A stretch of 64,000 nucleotides of DNA from Saposhnikovia divaricata (GCA_036435485.1 CM071599.1:4366803-4430802); one strand, 5' to 3'. Positions 23,461-35,824 are shown, counted from the first letter of the stretch. Notes: generated by a model from the letters alone, not told the origin. Made by a program: numbers and translations.

Positions 23461-24640
23461 ATCAGCTGTGGAAATTTCAGTTCTGACTCTTTGTGTATAT
23501 ATTTGATTTATTTTTTAATTATTTGCAAGAAGGGGTAAGTATACAAATTATTTATTTGATATTTGGAATTTGGAATTTTTCTAAATACATTTATGTTTAC
23601 TATTTTTTTGGCACAAATGTCTCTAAGTTTCGGCAAAAGATGACTTTTTGAAAAAGCAAATTAAAAAAATAAGATTTTAAAAAATGAAACAAAATTACAT
23701 TAATCTCATTTGAAATATTGCAACTATATAAACATGTAAAATCAACCAAAATCAAAAACATATACAACCTAAACTTTTGAAACAAATGAATTTGCATAAT
23801 AGTTAAGATTTGTTGCATGCATCCTGCCAATCAACCAAATTAATTAATATCAAATTTAACTTAATAAATAATTAAAAGTTATAACAATTATTTCAATATA
23901 ACTTTATTCTTCAATTCTAAAAATTGATAATTTATGATCGCTAAACAACGATTAATTGATTTGATTATGTTAAATTAGGTCAAAAATTGTTTGAATATAA
24001 AAAATGATATAGTAAATTAAAATCAAATTGATCGGTTCAAAATCGAAGGTAAAAATAAATAAAATATGTAAGAAAACAACTAAAAGATGAAAATTTGATA
24101 AAAATTTAAGAAGGTTATTACTCTTGTATATATAACTTCTATATCGGATGGGTAAATCATGAACATTTTTCATATTTTCTTTTAAAAATACCTCTAATTC
24201 AAAAGTAGAATAATCTTACAAGTTTTTTTTTACTACAAATTTAAAGTAAATTTAATTAACTTGAAAGGAACACAGCCGGGATAAGGATAAATTCCAATCG
24301 ATTATGCATATAGATTGAAAAACAAATAAATAAAGTAAATAATTAGCCGCTTTGTTTTCCGGATTGGTTAGCATACCGAATACAAATATTCCTGAAACTA
24401 AAAATAAATTCGATGATCTCCTGAGCAATTGAGTCTCCATCAATTTTCGATATTTTCTGAAAAACAATAAAATCACAATTGACTTTCACCTAATTAAATT
24501 TAAATGAATTCGATGATCTTCTGAGCAATCGAGTTTGAACCAACTTTCGATATTTTCTGAAAAACAATAAAATCACAATTGACTTTCACATAATTAAATC
24601 TAGATATAGTCTAGCGTTTAAATATTTCAATTGCACAACA
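23461..24640. other. AT-rich spacer with a 100-bp tandem repeat
   Basis: No gene seen. Near the right end, two copies of a ~100-bp unit (about 24408-24507 and 24508-24600) share TTTCGATATTTTCTGAAAAA and AATCACAATTGACTTTCAC. Confidence 0.55.
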
Positions 24641-25050
24641 TGTTAGATCTAAATAAATAACCACGAATCATCTTATGCGATATTATCAAAGTTACACGAT
24701 AAAACTGTAGTATGGAAGCGTACCTGATTCCATGATGGTTGATATGAATACGGATTATGGGACTTGATCTTCCACAGACTTGATTCGCCTCTAGCCGTAT
24801 CTCGCTCTAACAGATAGGAATAGAGGAGTAGAGGTTGTGAATAGCCTTGGGGACCAAGACCCTATTGTGTTCTTTATATAGTACTCTAATTAGACCCCAT
24901 TAACCCTAATCAGATTACTATTGAGTATTACACATTACAAAACCCATACCGAATAAGATGTTGGACCCTTTATTTAAGACCACTTAATTAGTCCAAATAT
25001 AGAATAAACATAAAATATAATTGTCTTTAATTTGTAAAAATAATCTAACA
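24641..25050 (-). repeat. 3' LTR of the minus-strand copia element
   Basis: 410 bp, TG...CA ends, matched by the 5' LTR at 31359-31804. The 5' copy is slightly longer because of a small insertion near 31765-31790 (AAGCCCATAAATTGTTATTA), absent here. Confidence 0.9.
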
Positions 25051-26976
25051 ATCTCCCACTTGGGCTACAAATTGTTCCAAAACAACAATTATATTCAATA
25101 ACCATAAGTGCGAACAAAAGTGTTTATTCTTTAGAAAACATCTTCCTTAGTCAATCTGGTCCATCTCATATATAAACATGGAACCAAAGCGACCTTCGTC
25201 ATATTGTCGTAACGCGATCCTCAATGATCACCACATAAATATATTCAATGACATAGATCAAGTATGGATGTGTAATTGGAAATTACATGCAATGTGATCT
25301 CATTCATGTCTATTTCCAATCGGTCCTTAATACCTCAGTGAGATCATTCTTTATTCTTTCAAACTTTATGTCGAAACCACAATGAGACAGCTCATCTATA
25401 GCAATAGTGAGAATAAAATAAAATAACTTTATTCTGCAGAATACTCAAAAAAACACAAACCATAGTGTCAATAAAAGCTGAGTACCGAATATAAGAACAA
25501 AACAAAAAAAAAAACTCCCACTACAACCGAATATTCTCCAATGAGACAACACCCAAATGAGCAGTATGCCCAAAAAAAAAACTTTATGGTGTCAAAAACT
25601 TTAGTAAGTAAGTGGGTCTGCTAGCATAGAATTTGTTCTTATATACTCAATACACACTAATTGATATTGCATTCTCTCTATAATGACTTGATATTTAATG
25701 TCTATATGTTTAGACATAACGAAAAACTTAACCAAATGTAAATTTTCTTGCATATACACAACTAAAGAAATCAGAATCGGAATACATAGTGATCTCCAAA
25801 TTTTCCGACTTTCGATAAACGAGCATGTAATATTTCTTTCCTTGCAAGTACCTTATAACCCATTTAATTACAATTCAATGATGCATTCTGGGTTTACTCG
25901 AATATCCGCTTAACATACCCATAATGAATGCCAAATCCGGCTGGGTACTAAACTTGACCATACATAAGACTCCCAATAGCCGAATCATATAGAATGTTCT
26001 GCATCTCTTTTCCTTCAAGATCATTCTTAGGGCACTGTTTGAGACTAAACTTATCTCCTTTAGCAACAGGAGTACTTATTTGTGCACAATCTTTCATGCC
26101 AAAACTTAGCAAGCACCTTATCGATATAGATCTTTTGTGATAACCCAAGGATACCTCGAGAACGATCTCGATGTATCTTAATTCCTAATACAAAAGAGGC
26201 ATCACCAAGATCCTTCATCTCAAAACGAGAAGCAAGAAATCTTTTGGTTTCGTGCAATAAGCCTATATCGTTGCAAATCGATAATAGTATATTATCGACA
26301 CAAAGCACAAGGAATACAAAATTACTCCAACTGAACTTGTGATATATGCATTTTTCAACAACATTTGACTCAAAATCGTATGAGACAATGGTTTGATGAA
26401 ATTGCACTCCTTTTGTCTCTAGTGGATCGCCTAAGTGGCACTTCCTTTTGAGTTTGTTGAGTTTGCTCTTCTTGAGCATCATCTTGATTTTAAGTAGGAA
26501 ACTGTACAGATATATCCACATTGTTGTCTTGAACTACATGATGCAAAGGAACTGATTCTTCCTCAAAGACAACATCTCTGACTTTATCTTCCTCTTCAAA
26601 CTCAACATCCTCAAGAAATCTAGCATTTCCCGTTTCGAAAAATGACTTTGCCAAAAGGATCATAAAACTTGAAACCCTTTATTTTTTCAGGATACCCAAT
26701 AAAATAGCAATTAACAGTTCTTGAGTCCAGTTTATTTTCATGCGGCTTGTAAGGCCTTGCCTCAGCTGGACAACCCCACATGTAAATGATTGAGACTAAG
26801 TGGTTCTCAGTCCACAATTCATAAGAGGTTTTAGCTACTGCTTTGCTAGGTACTCTATTTAGTATGTAGGTTGCAGTCTTAAGTGCATCTCCCCAGAGTG
26901 CTTCTGGTAAAGAAGAGTGACTAATCATACTTCTTACCATGTCCTTAAGCGTTCTGTTTCGTCTCTCAGCAACCAT

Positions 26977-27475
26977 TATCCCGATCATGATTTTCCTACC
27001 CCCAGAGGGAAAGGCACTTCCCTTTTGGGCCGGTTGTGGGCGAGGAGGGATTCGAACCCCCGACACCGTGGTTCGTAGCCACGAGCTCTAATCCTCTGAG
27101 CTATAGGCCCTACCCCGTCTCCACTAAATCTGTTCCCGGGAGTACCAGGAACCTTTCCTCTCCCCATCCATTTCAGCACAAGAAGTGTATGATATAACGG
27201 GTAACCTTAAGGAGTGGCGGAAACCCTCTTGATTGATCAATGCGAGTGAGTGTTCGGGGGGGGGGGAGTTATTGTCTATCATTGGCCTCTATGGTAGAAT
27301 CAGTCGGTGCAGTTTTTTTTCTGGTGTGGTGTGTTTTGGTGTAACCGAGGGGCTGGGGACAAAGAAAGACTTTACCCGGTGTCCTTTCCTCTCGTCAGGC
27401 AGCTATCTCGAGCTCAATGAACACAAACTTTATCCTTATAATTTTGAGAACTTTTCATTTAGCTTTGTGTAATTG
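26977..27475 (-). mobile_element. Plastid DNA insertion (NUPT) within the copia integrase
   Basis: About 500 bp interrupts integrase between the codons for MPG and VAERRNR. It contains a plastid trnR-ACG and flanking sequence that I recognise as the plastid inverted-repeat area near rrn5/trnR. The part between 27200 and 27470 is probably plastid too, but I recognise it less well. It includes an 11-G run near 27257. Confidence 0.72.
27037..27110 (-). tRNA. trnR-ACG: Plastid-derived tRNA-Arg (ACG) relic
   Basis: A 74-nt cloverleaf on the minus strand. It has the anticodon arm CGTGG-CTACGAA-CCACG (anticodon ACG), T arm with GGTTCGAATCC, D arm with TAGCTCAGAGGATTAGAG and a 3' end CGCCCA. One base differs from the plastid form I know (T in place of A just before the anticodon stem). 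In nuclear DNA it is a passenger of the plastid insertion, with no reason to think it is a working tRNA gene. Confidence 0.75.
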
Positions 27476-28118
27476 GCCAGGCATTGTGTATTGTGGGACG
27501 ATTCCGCATTCCTCTAGGAATTTAGCAAAAGGTCCAGGACGTTGTTCACCAGATCCATCATACTGACCATAGTACTCACCACAACGATCAGATTTGACAG
27601 CTTTATTCTTCTCACGAAGCTGATTTTCAACTTCGGCTTTGAAAACTTTAAACACGTCCAAAGATTGTGACTTTTCATGAATTAAATATAAGTACCCATA
27701 TCGAGAATAGTCGTCTATAAAAATGATAAAATACTGTTAACCATTCCAAGAAACTGTAGGAAATGAACTACATATATCAGTATGTATCAACTGTAAGACA
27801 CCAGTACTCCTATTTGCACTTAATTTCCTTATGTTTGTCTATTTACCCTTAATACACTCAATGCATAAATTAATGGCTGAATAATCAAGAGATTAAAGTA
27901 TTGCATATGACAAAAGTCTCTCTAGTCTCCCTTTAGATATATGTCCTAAGCGCTTATGCCATAACATAGCAGAATTCTCTCCTGATAATTTTCGTTTTAT
28001 ACCTCTTGATGTTGTTTGCAAGGATTCATTATGTGAAGCAATTGTATTTAGCATGTATAAATTATCAATCAAAGAACCAGTCGCAACCAAAGAAGAATTA
28101 AGAAATAGACTAAATTTA

Positions 28119-29051
28119 TTATCTCCAAAATGAACAAGAGTAACCATATTTGTCCAAAACGGAAATAGAAACCAAATTCCGTCTAAATGAAGGTACTACA
28201 TAAGTCTCTCTTAATTCAACAAAATGACCAGTCTCAAAAGACAATCTAAATGTGCCAATATCTTCAACTGGAACTGCATTGCCATCACCCACATAGATGA
28301 ATCTTTCAGCATCACTTGATTTTCGGCTCCAAATGCAACCCTGCATAGAAATACTTCTGTGAGTAGTAGCATCAGAATCTACCCACCATGTATTACTAGG
28401 CACATAAGTTAAATTTACTTCAGAACAGACAAAGGTGAAAAGTCTACCTTTCTTTATACGCCATGCAGCGTACTTGGGACAATCCTTCTTCACATGCCCA
28501 GATTTCTTACAAAAGAAGCAAGTAACAACTTGATCCTGAGTCTTTTGTTTCTTAGGTTGTGATTTTCGGTGATTAACCTTTGAGGTGGTTGCAACATGAG
28601 CACTTTCAATCTTTTTACGCTTCAATCTATCTTCCTCTTGCACACAATGTCAAATGAGCTCATTCCGAGTCCACTTATCCTTTTGAGTATTATAACTCAC
28701 TATAAATTGACCATATTGTGCAAGAAGAGAGATGAGTACCAAATGCATAAGCAAGTCATCAGACAAGTCAAGCTTTAGTGCCTTAAGTTTTGAAACGATG
28801 TTGGACATCTCCATAATGTACTCACAAATATTTCCTTTAGCTTTATACCTCATCTGAACAAGATCAGCCAAAAGCTTACTTGTCTCAGCCTTTTCGTTTT
28901 TTGCAAAACGCTTTTTAAGCTCATCAAGGAAATCCTTAACAGATACCTCATCGGAGTCATTAGATATAACGCCCCTGAATGCTTCAGGAATGATGCGCTT
29001 TATCATCATTAGACTTAAGCGATTAGAACGCTCCCACTTCTCAAAGTTCAA
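28119..29051 (-). pseudogene. gag and protease region of the copia element
   Basis: 29051-28650 encodes a UBN2-type copia gag (FEKWERSNRLSLMMIKR, FLDELKKRFAKNEKAE). 28643 onward has a CCHC zinc knuckle (CFFCKKSGHVKKDC), followed by the protease active-site region WWVDSDATTH. The usual Asp-Ser/Thr-Gly-Ala there is changed to DSDA, which should abolish protease activity. gag and the zinc knuckle are in different frames. Confidence 0.88.
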
Positions 29052-29960
29052 TTTCTCAGTATTAGAACTTTCATCCGTAAGAGAAGCAAGTTGTTATTTC
29101 CTTATAGCATAGTCTAAATCTATGCAGCGAGAACTAACAGAACGTTCTCTTTCCAGCTCTTAAAGTTTGTGCCGTTAAGCACGGGAATGGAGTTCATGTT
29201 GGCAGTTATATTAGCAGCAGAAGTATTAACTAGCAATTTTGAACAAAAAAAACATATAAGCTCGCATAATGGAAATTCATGTCATATGTATACATATAGC
29301 ACACAAAAGAATACATGAATATAAATACTATAGTGTGTGGGCCCATTCAAACAAGATACCTAGCACAACATTAATATTTAGTCTTTGGACAGAAATATTA
29401 ACTTGCAAGTGGTACTCTCCACGCAAAAATCAAATATTAATAATAAATTCGGTCAAACAATAACCTTCCTTTGGGCCGATTTATTACTCACATGAAAAAT
29501 TTATAATTATTACATATTTATTCCCGCACGTATATTCATTATTTGGCCATTAAATAATCTTCCTTTGGGTCGATTATTATAACACATAAATAATAAACAT
29601 ACATATCCTAATATTTCAAAATAAATAAATCTACACATAAATATCACTTTGGCAATATTTTGCTTCAACTCACTTATTCACGAAATAAAAGGATGAAAAA
29701 TAAATAATCATTATTCTTCAAAAAAAATGTGCCCAAATCCGTATAAGTGTAAATAAAATCTAAAATTTATACAAAAAACCAAAAACCGACTATAGGGAAT
29801 TGATTGTATTTACAACCACAATTGAATAAAAAAATTCTCGATCATAGCGACCAAGCACCTGATTCTTTTATATGACATGCGGTGGCTCTGTACGTAATGT
29901 TAGACTTAGAAGATTAACAAAAAATATAGGATAACACCATGTATTCGGTTGTATTCACAT

Positions 29961-31009
29961 AGGGGTGTCAAAATCCGACACGACCCGAAACCCGACACGA
30001 AACCGACCTGTAAAAGTACGAATTAGGGTTGAGGTTTTTCTGTTTCGGGTCGGGTTCAGGTTGGGTTAATTTCTACCCGAAAAAATCGGGTCATTTTCGG
30101 GTTGACCCGAAAAACCCGAACTGTTTATTTTTATATAATATATATATATATATATGTATAAATTATGTCGGCCCAGCCCATTACTAGTGTCAAACCCTTA
30201 ACTCAATCTCTTATAAACTTAATCTTATTTCCGCCTCTCAGTCTCACCGCCTCTCTTACTCTCTCATACCTCAGTCTCTCTCTAAAATCTAAATGACTAA
30301 ATCTTACAAATCTTACAAATCTTACGGATCTTATAAACCCTAACCTTACAGATCTTATATTATATCAATCATTACTAAACTCTTTACTTTCATTCTCCTT
30401 TCGATTTCAAATCGCCTTTGCCTCTCTTCTCTTCTCAGGTATATAATTTAACATATATAATCGTCTCTTTCGCACATAGCTTTGTTGATTTATGTTTATA
30501 ATCAATTTGTATGTATAATCTTGATTGTGATGTTAATTAGGGTTTTGTTGTTTAAATTTGAGCTTATGGTTTTGTTATTTACATGTGCAGATCTAATGGA
30601 AAGTGAAAGTGAAAATCAGAATGTGAACACAAACTCTCCAAATCAGGACTCCATCGATGTCGGTGGTGTGGAGGTGTCGAAATTGGATGCTTTAGCCTTG
30701 AAGAGGAGGCTCAATTCACATGTGTGGGATCATTTCGACATTTATTTGGGGCCGGACAAAAAACAGCACTGTAAGTGTAAAAAATGTGGTACGACATATG
30801 CTTGTCCTAGTAACTATGGCACAGGTAATTTAATCAAACATTTAGAAAAATGCAAGATGAGAGATACTAGGGATATTGGTCAGCTCCTTATAACTCGTGA
30901 ACGTGGGTCAGTTTCTTTAGGAACTAAAACATTTGATCAAGATACGTTTAGAGAATTATTAGTTGCTGCAATTGCTATGCATAGTCTGCAATTGCTTGGC
31001 ATGTGAATA
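29961..31009 (+). mobile_element. hAT transposon fragment with BED zinc-finger exon, inside the copia leader
   Basis: The left end starts AGGGGTGTCAAAA, a common hAT terminal sequence, followed by a CCCGAAACCCGACACG-type subterminal array. The insertion is bracketed by ATTCACAT (29953-29960 and 31010-31017), an 8-bp repeat as expected for hAT. The right terminal inverted repeat is not present, so the element is internally or terminally deleted. An intron-like stretch precedes the coding exon at about 30592. Confidence 0.65.
30597..31006 (+). pseudogene. N-terminal part of a hAT transposase (BED zinc finger)
   Basis: From the Met in MESESENQNV the frame encodes a BED finger: HVWDHFD, then CKCKKCGTTYACPS and GTGNLIKHLEKC. 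The Cys-Cys-His-Cys ligands are in the right spacing. After about 25 more residues typical of the linker (TFDQDTFRELL) the frame ends at 31006, long before the catalytic and dimerisation domains. The open frame begins further upstream at 30482, but those codons look like intron (preceded by an AG at 30591). Not functional as a transposase; a stand-alone BED protein is conceivable but unlikely. Confidence 0.75.
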
Positions 31010-31358
31010 ATTCACATCCAAGGCCAGAGACTAAAAAAAAAACATGACATACTTGAATCATGCATGGATTATCTCTTTAACATCATATCATATCATGTAT
31101 ATTAAATCGGAAAAAGTATATACAGGTGACCTTAATACAGCAAGTGCTAATCTAAATCTCACAGTAAAAGATGAAAGCGAGATATATAGTAATCAACAAT
31201 ATTCGCAACATGTTAAGAACACAACATATACTTATAACATGATTATTCTAATTAAAAAAAACAATCATATAACTTGATCAATCTTGATAAAATCGAAAAA
31301 CAATCATATATGATGATATATGATCAACCCTAATAATTCAACATAAGATAGGCTCTAA

Positions 31359-31804
31359 TACCAATTATTAGATCTAAATAAATAATCACGAATCATCTTA
31401 TGCGATATTATCAAGGTTATACGATAAAACTGTAGTACGGAAGCGTACCTGATTCCATGATGGTTGATATGAATACGGATTATGAGACTTGATCTTCCAC
31501 AGACTTGATTCGCCTCTAGCCGTATCTCGTTCTGACTGATGGGAATAGAGGAGTAGAGGTTGTGAATAGCCCTGAGGACCAAGATCCTATTGTGTTCTTT
31601 ATATAGTACTCTAATTAGACCCCATTAACCCTAATCAGATTACTATTGGGTATTACACATTACAAAGTCCATATCGAATAAGATGTTATTGGACCCTTTA
31701 TTTAAGACCATTTAATTAGTCCAAATATAGAATAAACATTAAATATAATTATTTTTAATTTATAAGCCCATAAATTGTTATTAGATTATAAAAATAATCT
31801 AACA
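31359..31804 (-). repeat. 5' LTR of the minus-strand copia element
   Basis: Near-identical to 24641-25050 apart from point changes and a short insertion. It is followed, in element sense, by the primer-binding site and preceded by the CAACA duplication. Confidence 0.9.
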
Positions 31805-31809
31805 CAACA

Positions 31810-33341
31810 GAGATCGGAGATCCAGATGTCCCGATATAACCCCATAAGAACAATCTTCTGTTGTATAAAAATACGACAATCTTTCATGTATAACTATAAT
31901 AACAAAACAATTATATAGATATAATAATACTAAATTAATTTTAACTAATTACTTGATTAATTTCCAATTATTTGATTAATTTCTGCACACTTCTTCCATC
32001 GATTAACTTTAACTTGCGTTTTTTATAACTCTATTTTAACGAATTAATGAAATGTTACAGAATCATATGAAATAGTTTAAATTTTCCATTTTTTAAATTT
32101 TAATTTTATTCTATTTAATTTTTACCAATCTTTACTAACTCAATTCCATTTCAATTTTAGTTAACTTTTAATATTGAAATGCCAATCTCTCATCTAATCT
32201 ATTAAACTCATGCATAATTAAGGATTTTACATTAGTTTTTAGATAAAAAGGAAGAAAATATATATTACAAAAAAAACGGCTATAAATTATCATACAGTTC
32301 GTAGATTTTAGAGGTAAATTGATAAATTTTAGGATCAAACCCTACCAAATGCATTCTGTTCAAATCGTAAATTTCCGTTGAGAGGAATGGATACCTTATT
32401 TCAAAAACGGATTCACATGTAAGTGGCTGTGGTAATCACATGATGAGCTACATAGAGAGGCACTGTTCATTTGATGGGAATAGATGTCTTATTTCAAAAA
32501 CGGATTCACATGTAAGTGACTGTTCATGTGGTGATCACACGATAAGCAGCTACATAGAGAGGCACTTCACGAAAGATCCAAACATATCATTGATCACATT
32601 AAATATCACGTAAATTAAATGTGGTTTCGAAGGATAACATGATCGATCATGTATTGTGGATCCCCTTTTCATGTTATTTTGTTAAATAACATCGAATTTA
32701 ATCCGAGTCAAGACATATTTTCTATCAAATTTGATAGGTTTTATTTTAATAGCATACATAAATTTGTTAACTAAAAGTTTTAGAATATAAAAATGAAAGA
32801 ATACAATAAGTGATAATTTGCTAACTAAAAATTTTAGAATATATAAAATGCAACACAAGGAGGGGTGAACATAATAAATGATAGTTTGCTAACTAAAGAA
32901 ATATATACAAAATTCTATATTTTAATTTAATTTAGAATTTCAGTAAGAGTAAATCTTGAGTTACACCCTTATACACTACTAAAACATTACTAATATTAAA
33001 AAAGTGCCTCTGGAGGGACCCATTATAAGAAAATTAAAAGTAAAAAATTTAATTATAGAATAATATACTAGTCATGTCCTATAATCTTTTAGTAATGTAT
33101 AAGGATGTAGCCCAAGATTTAATTTTCCAATTAAACATAGTACTTTAGCTATAAAAGATGATATGCCTAAAAATTATAGATCAATGTTGTTATTTAAGGT
33201 AACATGTTGCCGTAAATGTAGTCGGCAATAGTTGGTCCACAGCAAATATGAAATAAAGCTAATCTATTTTAAGGATTTTGACAACATTTGTTGAGTGTGT
33301 GCAACAAATATATACGTTTTTTAGTTAAATGGCATGCCACT
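31810..33341. other. AT-rich intergenic DNA with short local duplications
   Basis: No gene seen. A ~75-bp unit (CTTATTTCAAAAACGGATTCACATGTAAGTG with flanks) is duplicated at about 32394 and 32489. Another AT-rich motif (GATAATTTGCTAACTAAA-like) occurs near 32812 and 32880. Confidence 0.5.
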
Positions 33342-33357
33342 AATAGATTATTGTTTT

Positions 33358-34325
33358 AACAAAAAGATCCTCAAACAAATCCTGATCCGATGAAACAAAA
33401 ACTCTCTCATGAGAGTCGTATAAGCCGTCGCCCCTCTTCTCCGCCGGTCAACCTCTTCTCCGCCCCCTCCCTCCTCTCCGCCCTCCCCGCCCTCCCCGCA
33501 CTCCCCGCAACCCTCCATTATTCCACCTTCGTCTCACTTCCTCTCTTCTTCAAGTTTTCTCAGTTTTTAATTCAATAAAGCTCCGAAAATTCCTTCGAAT
33601 TTTCTCAGATCTGTTCCGATCTTGAGCTACTTCTGAAAATAAAAAATACTTTGAGATTCCATTTCTCCTCCTTAACATCATACCCAAATTTGGTGTTATT
33701 CTGAGGACTTTGATTTTGGATCTTCGTCTCGCCTTGTGGCGTGTGTCTCGCTTTTTTGGCGTGGTTTTTGTCTCGTTTGTGTGGCGAGTTTTGTTTATTT
33801 GTTTGTTTGTATGTTGTTATGGGTTTGGTTCCGGGCTAATCTGAAAAGGATTTTTGTGGCCTACTGGGAGATCTGTAATATTTGCATTTATTTTGGGCTG
33901 GTGTTGGATATTGCAAGAGCTTACCTTTCACAACTAAAATTTGTTCATCTTATGATATATTTTATTTGCGGCATGTCTATAGCTGGTTTTCGGCATGTAG
34001 ATAGCTGTGGTTGCATTTTCGGCATGTCTATAGCTGGTTTTTGGCATGTAGATAGCTGGGGTGTTTCTGAACATTGGGCTACAGGTGGTGCGTATGTGAA
34101 GGTCATTTGCGATATTACTGGCTTCAGGATTGGTGCAGATTGGATGGATCGGGAAGCTACTTCGAATTCATTTTTAGTTTCAAGAACTTTTAAGTTCAGT
34201 TTGTTAAACGATGTGAAAACATTTATTTATTTGTCAACCTCATCGTATCGACAGTCGGGGGTTTGTCCCACTGTTTTATGTTGGCCTGATTTATTAATAT
34301 AATCTCCTGCATTTCGTCAAAAAAA
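33358..34325 (+). mobile_element. LINE-like non-LTR retroposon with 16-bp target duplication
   Basis: It is bracketed by AATAGATTATTGTTTT (33342-33357 and 34326-34341) and ends in TTTCGTC plus a short A tail (34317-34325). These are hallmarks of target-primed insertion. Length is about 968 bp. The front is C/T-rich (33420-33510). The only ORF (33736-34302, 188 codons) is hydrophobic and not recognisable; it includes an internal duplication of GGCATGTAGATAGCTG (33984-34062). No RT domain, so it is non-autonomous. Confidence 0.82.
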
Positions 34326-34599
34326 AATAGATTATTGTTTTTAGCAATAGTTTGCTAAGTTCTAAAGTTTAGGTCAGTACCCTACTATAACCATCTTTAG
34401 GATTCTATACTAAATTAGTGTATGCCTACATTGGTATTAGTGGTTAAATTTTGTAAGCGGAAGGTAATGTTGATTAAATTTTGAGAGTCGATTTCCATAA
34501 CTAGGTTTCTAGTAGTCACTACTTCATCTTTTAGATCTTCATTTTCCTTCATCGATTAAGCCTCTTCATTTTCTTATTCTCTCTTTTATTTACCAGTTT

Positions 34600-35160
34600 T
34601 TTAATAAAATCGAGATATAATTCTTTTTGAGTGAGATCTTGTTGAATACCTTGTTATCTAGGTTATTAGTCGTGCTCATCTTTTTGGGATGTTAGTATGT
34701 TATGTTTTGATGTTTTTATGTGTTTTATTACGGGTTCGGTAGTTTTTCTGAGAAGGATTTATATGGTAATTTGGGAGATCCGTAAGGCTAGCATCGAATC
34801 TGGGACCGTGATGGATACTGCAAGAACTCACCTTTCACAACAAAAAATGTTCATATTTTGGGGGCATTTGTTGCTCCAATATCAGTTGATAGTTTTGGAC
34901 ATTGGGCTATAGATGGTGCTTATGTGAAGGTCAATTACGATGCTACTAGTTTCACAACTGATGTAAGTTGGATTGCTCGAGATGTCATTGTAATACTTTT
35001 TAGATTAAAGAGCTGAAAACAAAACGGCTATTTGATAGTTGATATTGTTTCACAATCAGGTTGTAATTGACACATTGACACTTCGGGGATTTGTCCCAGC
35101 TGGATTCCGATGTTCGAATGTTAATAATTTTTTTTTTTGTCAAAACAAAAAAATACTACC
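34600..35160 (+). mobile_element. Degenerate second copy of the LINE-like retroposon
   Basis: It shares with the element at 33358 the segments GGGAGATC(T/C)GTAA, TGGATA(T)TGCAAGA, CACCTTTCACAAC and GACATTGGGCTA, and ends near 35150 in a T run followed by GTCAAAACAAAAAA. It is diverged, with no intact frame and no target duplication visible. Confidence 0.6.
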
Positions 35161-35216
35161 GTATTTGGAGTTTTGGCAATAATAATTATATAAGAGATTA
35201 ACATATATTATAATTA

Positions 35217-35816
35217 CTAGCCGATAACCGTGTACAGTTGGGCACGAATTGAGCACGCATCAAGATTAAAATATTAATAAATATTATTTAAATTTATATT
35301 TATAGAGAATTGAATAATAAAAGTATATAATAAAAATACAATTTAATTATGTAATTATAAAGAATCGAACACAGGATGAAATTTAAAAATTAAATTAAAC
35401 AGGATCACGCTCTAGTGAGAACACATATTAACATGAGAACAGTGAGAACATAATTGTTCTGCAGCAGAACAATACATAAATAAAATTGTGAAAAATATGC
35501 AGAACAATTGTTCTGCACTTTTTAAAGAAGTGTAGAACAACTGTTCTCACGGTTTTCACGTATAAACTGTTCTCACTTGAATCATGCCCAAATTAAATAA
35601 ATAAATCTTATATAATTGTGTAGTTGAAGGAAATTTAATCTCGAGTTAAGTGATGAACAAATTTGGCACTTTGATACTTTAGTACAATTGCGCGTTATTA
35701 AATAATGATTTCTCGTTAATAAAAAGTATAGACAAATGACGTGGCATGACAAATGGAAGAATTTGATTGGGGGCGCATTTGTATGCACGATGAATCTCAT
35801 ATTAAATAAATTACCA
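35217..35816 (-). mobile_element. Probable Helitron end (minus orientation)
   Basis: Read on the minus strand, the sequence ends CGTG...CACG (hairpin), GTTATCGG, CTAG at 35220-35217, then T. The other end is not identified. Within it, several copies of GAACA(A)NTGTTCT-like units (35420-35580, for example AGAACAATTGTTCTGC) form short inverted repeats. No coding content. Confidence 0.4.
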
Positions 35817-35824
35817 ATTATAAG

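Larger units (their letters stand above)
25560..28147 (-). pseudogene. Broken pol region (integrase, RT, RNase H) of the copia element
   Basis: From right to left: the pre-integrase segment LWHKRLGHISKGRLERLL (near 27950), integrase core KSDRCGEYY...CGIVPQYTMPG (to about 27476), the plastid insertion, integrase C-terminal half VAERRNRTLKDMVRSMI (from 26976), a deleted RT front, and the RT end with CVDNILL in place of the usual YVDDILL. The degraded RNase H tail has SKHIDIKY and NSMLADPLT (25590-25730). Several frameshifts and stops are present. Confidence 0.85.
24641..31804 (-). mobile_element. Complete but inactive Ty1-copia retrotransposon (minus strand)
   Basis: 3' LTR at 24641-25050 and 5' LTR at about 31359-31804, both TGTTAGAT...ATCTAACA-type and highly similar. 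An exact 5-bp duplication CAACA sits at 24636-24640 and 31805-31809. In the element's sense, the primer-binding site beside the 5' LTR reads TGGTATTAGAGCC (about 31341-31353), complementary to a methionine tRNA end. The polypurine tract AAGTGGGAGAT adjoins the 3' LTR (25051-25061). Domains run gag, zinc knuckle, protease, integrase, RT, RNase H from right to left, in copia order. Two insertions lie inside it: plastid DNA (26977-27475) and a hAT piece (29961-31009). All reading frames are broken. Confidence 0.93.

Noticed and set aside
27037..27110. Functional nuclear tRNA-Arg gene
   Set aside because: It is a plastid-type gene inside a plastid insertion in a dead retrotransposon, with a base change and no reason to expect nuclear expression.
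33736..34302. 188-codon membrane-like protein gene
   Set aside because: It sits wholly within a retroposon with target duplication and an A tail, and its hydrophobicity comes from T-rich sequence; no homologous domain recognised.
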